A DNA stretch of 64,000 nucleotides, taken from Glycine soja (taxonomy: Eukaryota > Streptophyta > Magnoliopsida > Fabales > Fabaceae). The notes beneath the pieces are model-generated. The model was given only the letters and a program-made list of their open reading frames with translations. It had not been told where the DNA came from and ran no database searches. Below, in pieces: positions 62,508 through 64,000 of this stretch (position 1 is the first letter of the stretch; each line of letters starts with the position of its first letter). The DNA lies in NCBI RefSeq assembly GCF_004193775.1, contig NC_041016.1, positions 34,747,640 through 34,811,639 on the forward strand, written 5' to 3'. Made by a program: the position numbers and the translations under genes.

Positions 62508-64000
62508 ATATGAGGGTCGATTCTTTGAGGATCCTAACAACGAGGGTTTGACAATCGATTTCGATCGAGATATAAGCCAAACGATAAACGAGGAAGAGGA
62601 AGAGGACGTCCTGTCACCAGAGTTGGAGAGGTTGGTCGCTCAGGAAGAACGTGAAATGAAGCCTTACCAAGAAGAAACCGAATTGGTAAACTTGGGGACC
62701 ACGGAGGAAAAGAAAGAAGTAAAGGTAGGAACTGGTATGACCGCGCCTATCCGCCAAGGCTTGATAACCCTTCTTGAAGAGTATCGAGATGTCTTTGCGT
62801 GGTCATATCAAGACATGCCCGGTCTGGATTCCGACATTGTGCAGCATAAGTTGCCTTTGAATCCTGGGTCTTCCCCGGTTAAGCAAAAGTTACGAAGAAT
62901 GAGACCCGAGATGTCTTTAAAAATTAAAGAAGAAGTAAGGAAGCAGTTTGATGCAGGTTTCTTAGCTGTGGCGCGGTACTCGGAGTGGGTGGCCAACATT
63001 GTCCCAGTCCCGAAAAAGGACGGCAAGGTTCGAATGTGTGTAGACTACCGGGACTTGAACCGAGCCAGTCCTAAACACAATTTTCCCCTGCCACACATTG
63101 ATATGTTGGTAGATAATACAGGCAAATTCGCCCTTTTCTCATTTATGGATGGTTTCTCAGGGTATAATCAAATAAAGATGGCACCCGAAGATGTAGAGAA
63201 GACCACTTTCGTCACCCTATGGGGGACATTCTGCTATAAAGTGATGGCCTTCGGGCTGATAAATGCTGGGGCAACCTATCAGCGTGCCATGGTGGCATTG
63301 TTCCATGATATGATGCATAAGGAAATAGAAGTCTACGTAGATGACATGATTGCCAAGTCTCGGACTGAGGACGAACACCTTGTCAATCTGCGTAAGCTGT
63401 TCGGAAGGTTGCAGAAATACCAATTGAAACTAAACCCAACCAAATGCACCTTTGGGGTAAAGTCGGGGAAGTTGCTAGGATTTATCGTAAGTCAGAAAGG
63501 GATAGAGATAGATCCCGAGAAAGTAAAGGCCATCCTTGAAATGCCGGAACCACACACGGAGAAGCAGGTTCGGGGGTTCTTGGGCATGTTGAATTATATC
63601 GTGAGGTTTATCTTGCAACTCACCCCTACCTGTGAGCCCATTTTTAAGCTATTACATAAGAACCAGGCGGTCCTGTGGAACAGTGACTGCCAAGAGGCCT
63701 TCGAGAAGATCAAACAGAGTCTCGCAAATCCCCCGGTGCTCATGCCACCTGTAATAGGAAGACCTCTTTTCCTGTACATGACCGTGTTGGACGAGTCTAT
63801 GGGGTGCGTGTTGGGTCAGCATGATGATTCTGGGAAAAAGGAGCAAGCCATCTACTATCTGAGCAAGAAGTTTACCGCATGTGAGATGAATTACTCAATG
63901 CTGGAAAGGACGTGTTGTGCCCTGGTATGGGCATCACATCGGCTTAGGCAGTACATGCTCAGCCATACCACGTGGCTTATTTCCAAAATGGATCCCGTGA
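62508..64000 (+). CDS. pol: Ogre reverse transcriptase and first RNase H (partial, runs off the window)
   Basis: About 497 codons open without a stop to the window edge, beginning after the intron acceptor. Reverse transcriptase spans about residues 80-350 with YRDVFAWSYQDMPGL upstream, VDYRDLNRASPKHNFPLPHI, SFMDGFSGYNQIKM and the catalytic EVYVDDMIAKS. RNase H begins at about 410 (PLFLYMTVLDESMGCVLGQ) and the last residues are LISKMDPV. No inactivating change is seen here, in contrast to gag and ORF1 of the same element. There is no start codon of its own because it is read after splicing. Confidence 0.88.

Larger units (their letters stand above)
52866..64000 (+). mobile_element. Ogre Ty3/gypsy retrotransposon, 5'-truncated and running off the window (element C)
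   Basis: Plus-strand order: ORF1, gag, protease with G-patch, intron, reverse transcriptase, RNase H start. An extra ORF1 upstream of gag and a spliced intron before reverse transcriptase are the published hallmarks of Ogre elements. No 5' LTR is present; the element starts at ORF1 against element D. A 3.9-kb solo LTR interrupts it at 57214-61106. Several stops and frameshifts indicate age. Confidence 0.85.

Overview
The window is a nuclear plant chromosome segment, most likely from a legume and plausibly soybean or a close relative. The evidence is AT-rich DNA, plant-type introns, a plant S-domain receptor kinase, nested plant LTR retrotransposons including an Ogre element, and LTRs carrying TAATCGATTA arrays like those I associate with legume genomes. 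Species assignment is inference. Almost everything is transposon-derived; I see one clearly intact host gene.

Layout. 374-13526 is a complete, very young Tat-clade Ty3/gypsy element (element A; 885-bp LTRs with 2 differences seen, TSD ACTGG). Besides gag-protease and pol with two RNase H domains, it carries a five-exon antisense gene with a plant mobile domain. 14246-16449 is a probable solo LTR. 18063-21226 (minus) is an intact seven-exon G-type lectin S-receptor-like kinase gene. 22117-23203 is a Ty1/copia-like solo LTR (TSD TATAA) sitting inside an older GC-rich repeat. 24779-27660 holds a CACTA-type terminus, an orphan gene 5' end, an ~27-bp minisatellite, and a Mutator-like element (26356-27597) that captured the 5' part of a heavy-metal-associated isoprenylated plant protein (HIPP) gene.

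27985-47603 (minus) is an Athila-type gypsy element (element B, LTRs roughly 3% diverged by eye, many stops). Its reverse transcriptase is split by a nearly pristine Sirevirus-type Ty1/copia element (33111-42461, two 1000-bp LTRs with one difference seen, TSD GTCGA) that has an extra ORF downstream of pol. 47604-49975 holds retroelement debris.

49976-52856 (minus) is an internally deleted Ogre-like element (D). It abuts head-to-head a second Ogre element (C, plus strand, 52866 to the window end) with ORF1, gag, protease/G-patch, a recognisable intron and reverse transcriptase. C is interrupted by a 3.9-kb solo LTR (57214-61106, TSD ACAGA) carrying 11 copies of the TAATCGATTA palindrome.

How it fits together: the kinase gene is an island among retroelements of different ages. 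LTR divergence and nesting give the order D/C old, then B, then the Sirevirus; element A is also recent. The most notable items are the antisense mobile-domain gene in A, the helically phased palindrome arrays in two unrelated LTRs, the HIPP-capturing Mutator-like element with a 52-bp micro-inversion, and the extra Sirevirus ORF.
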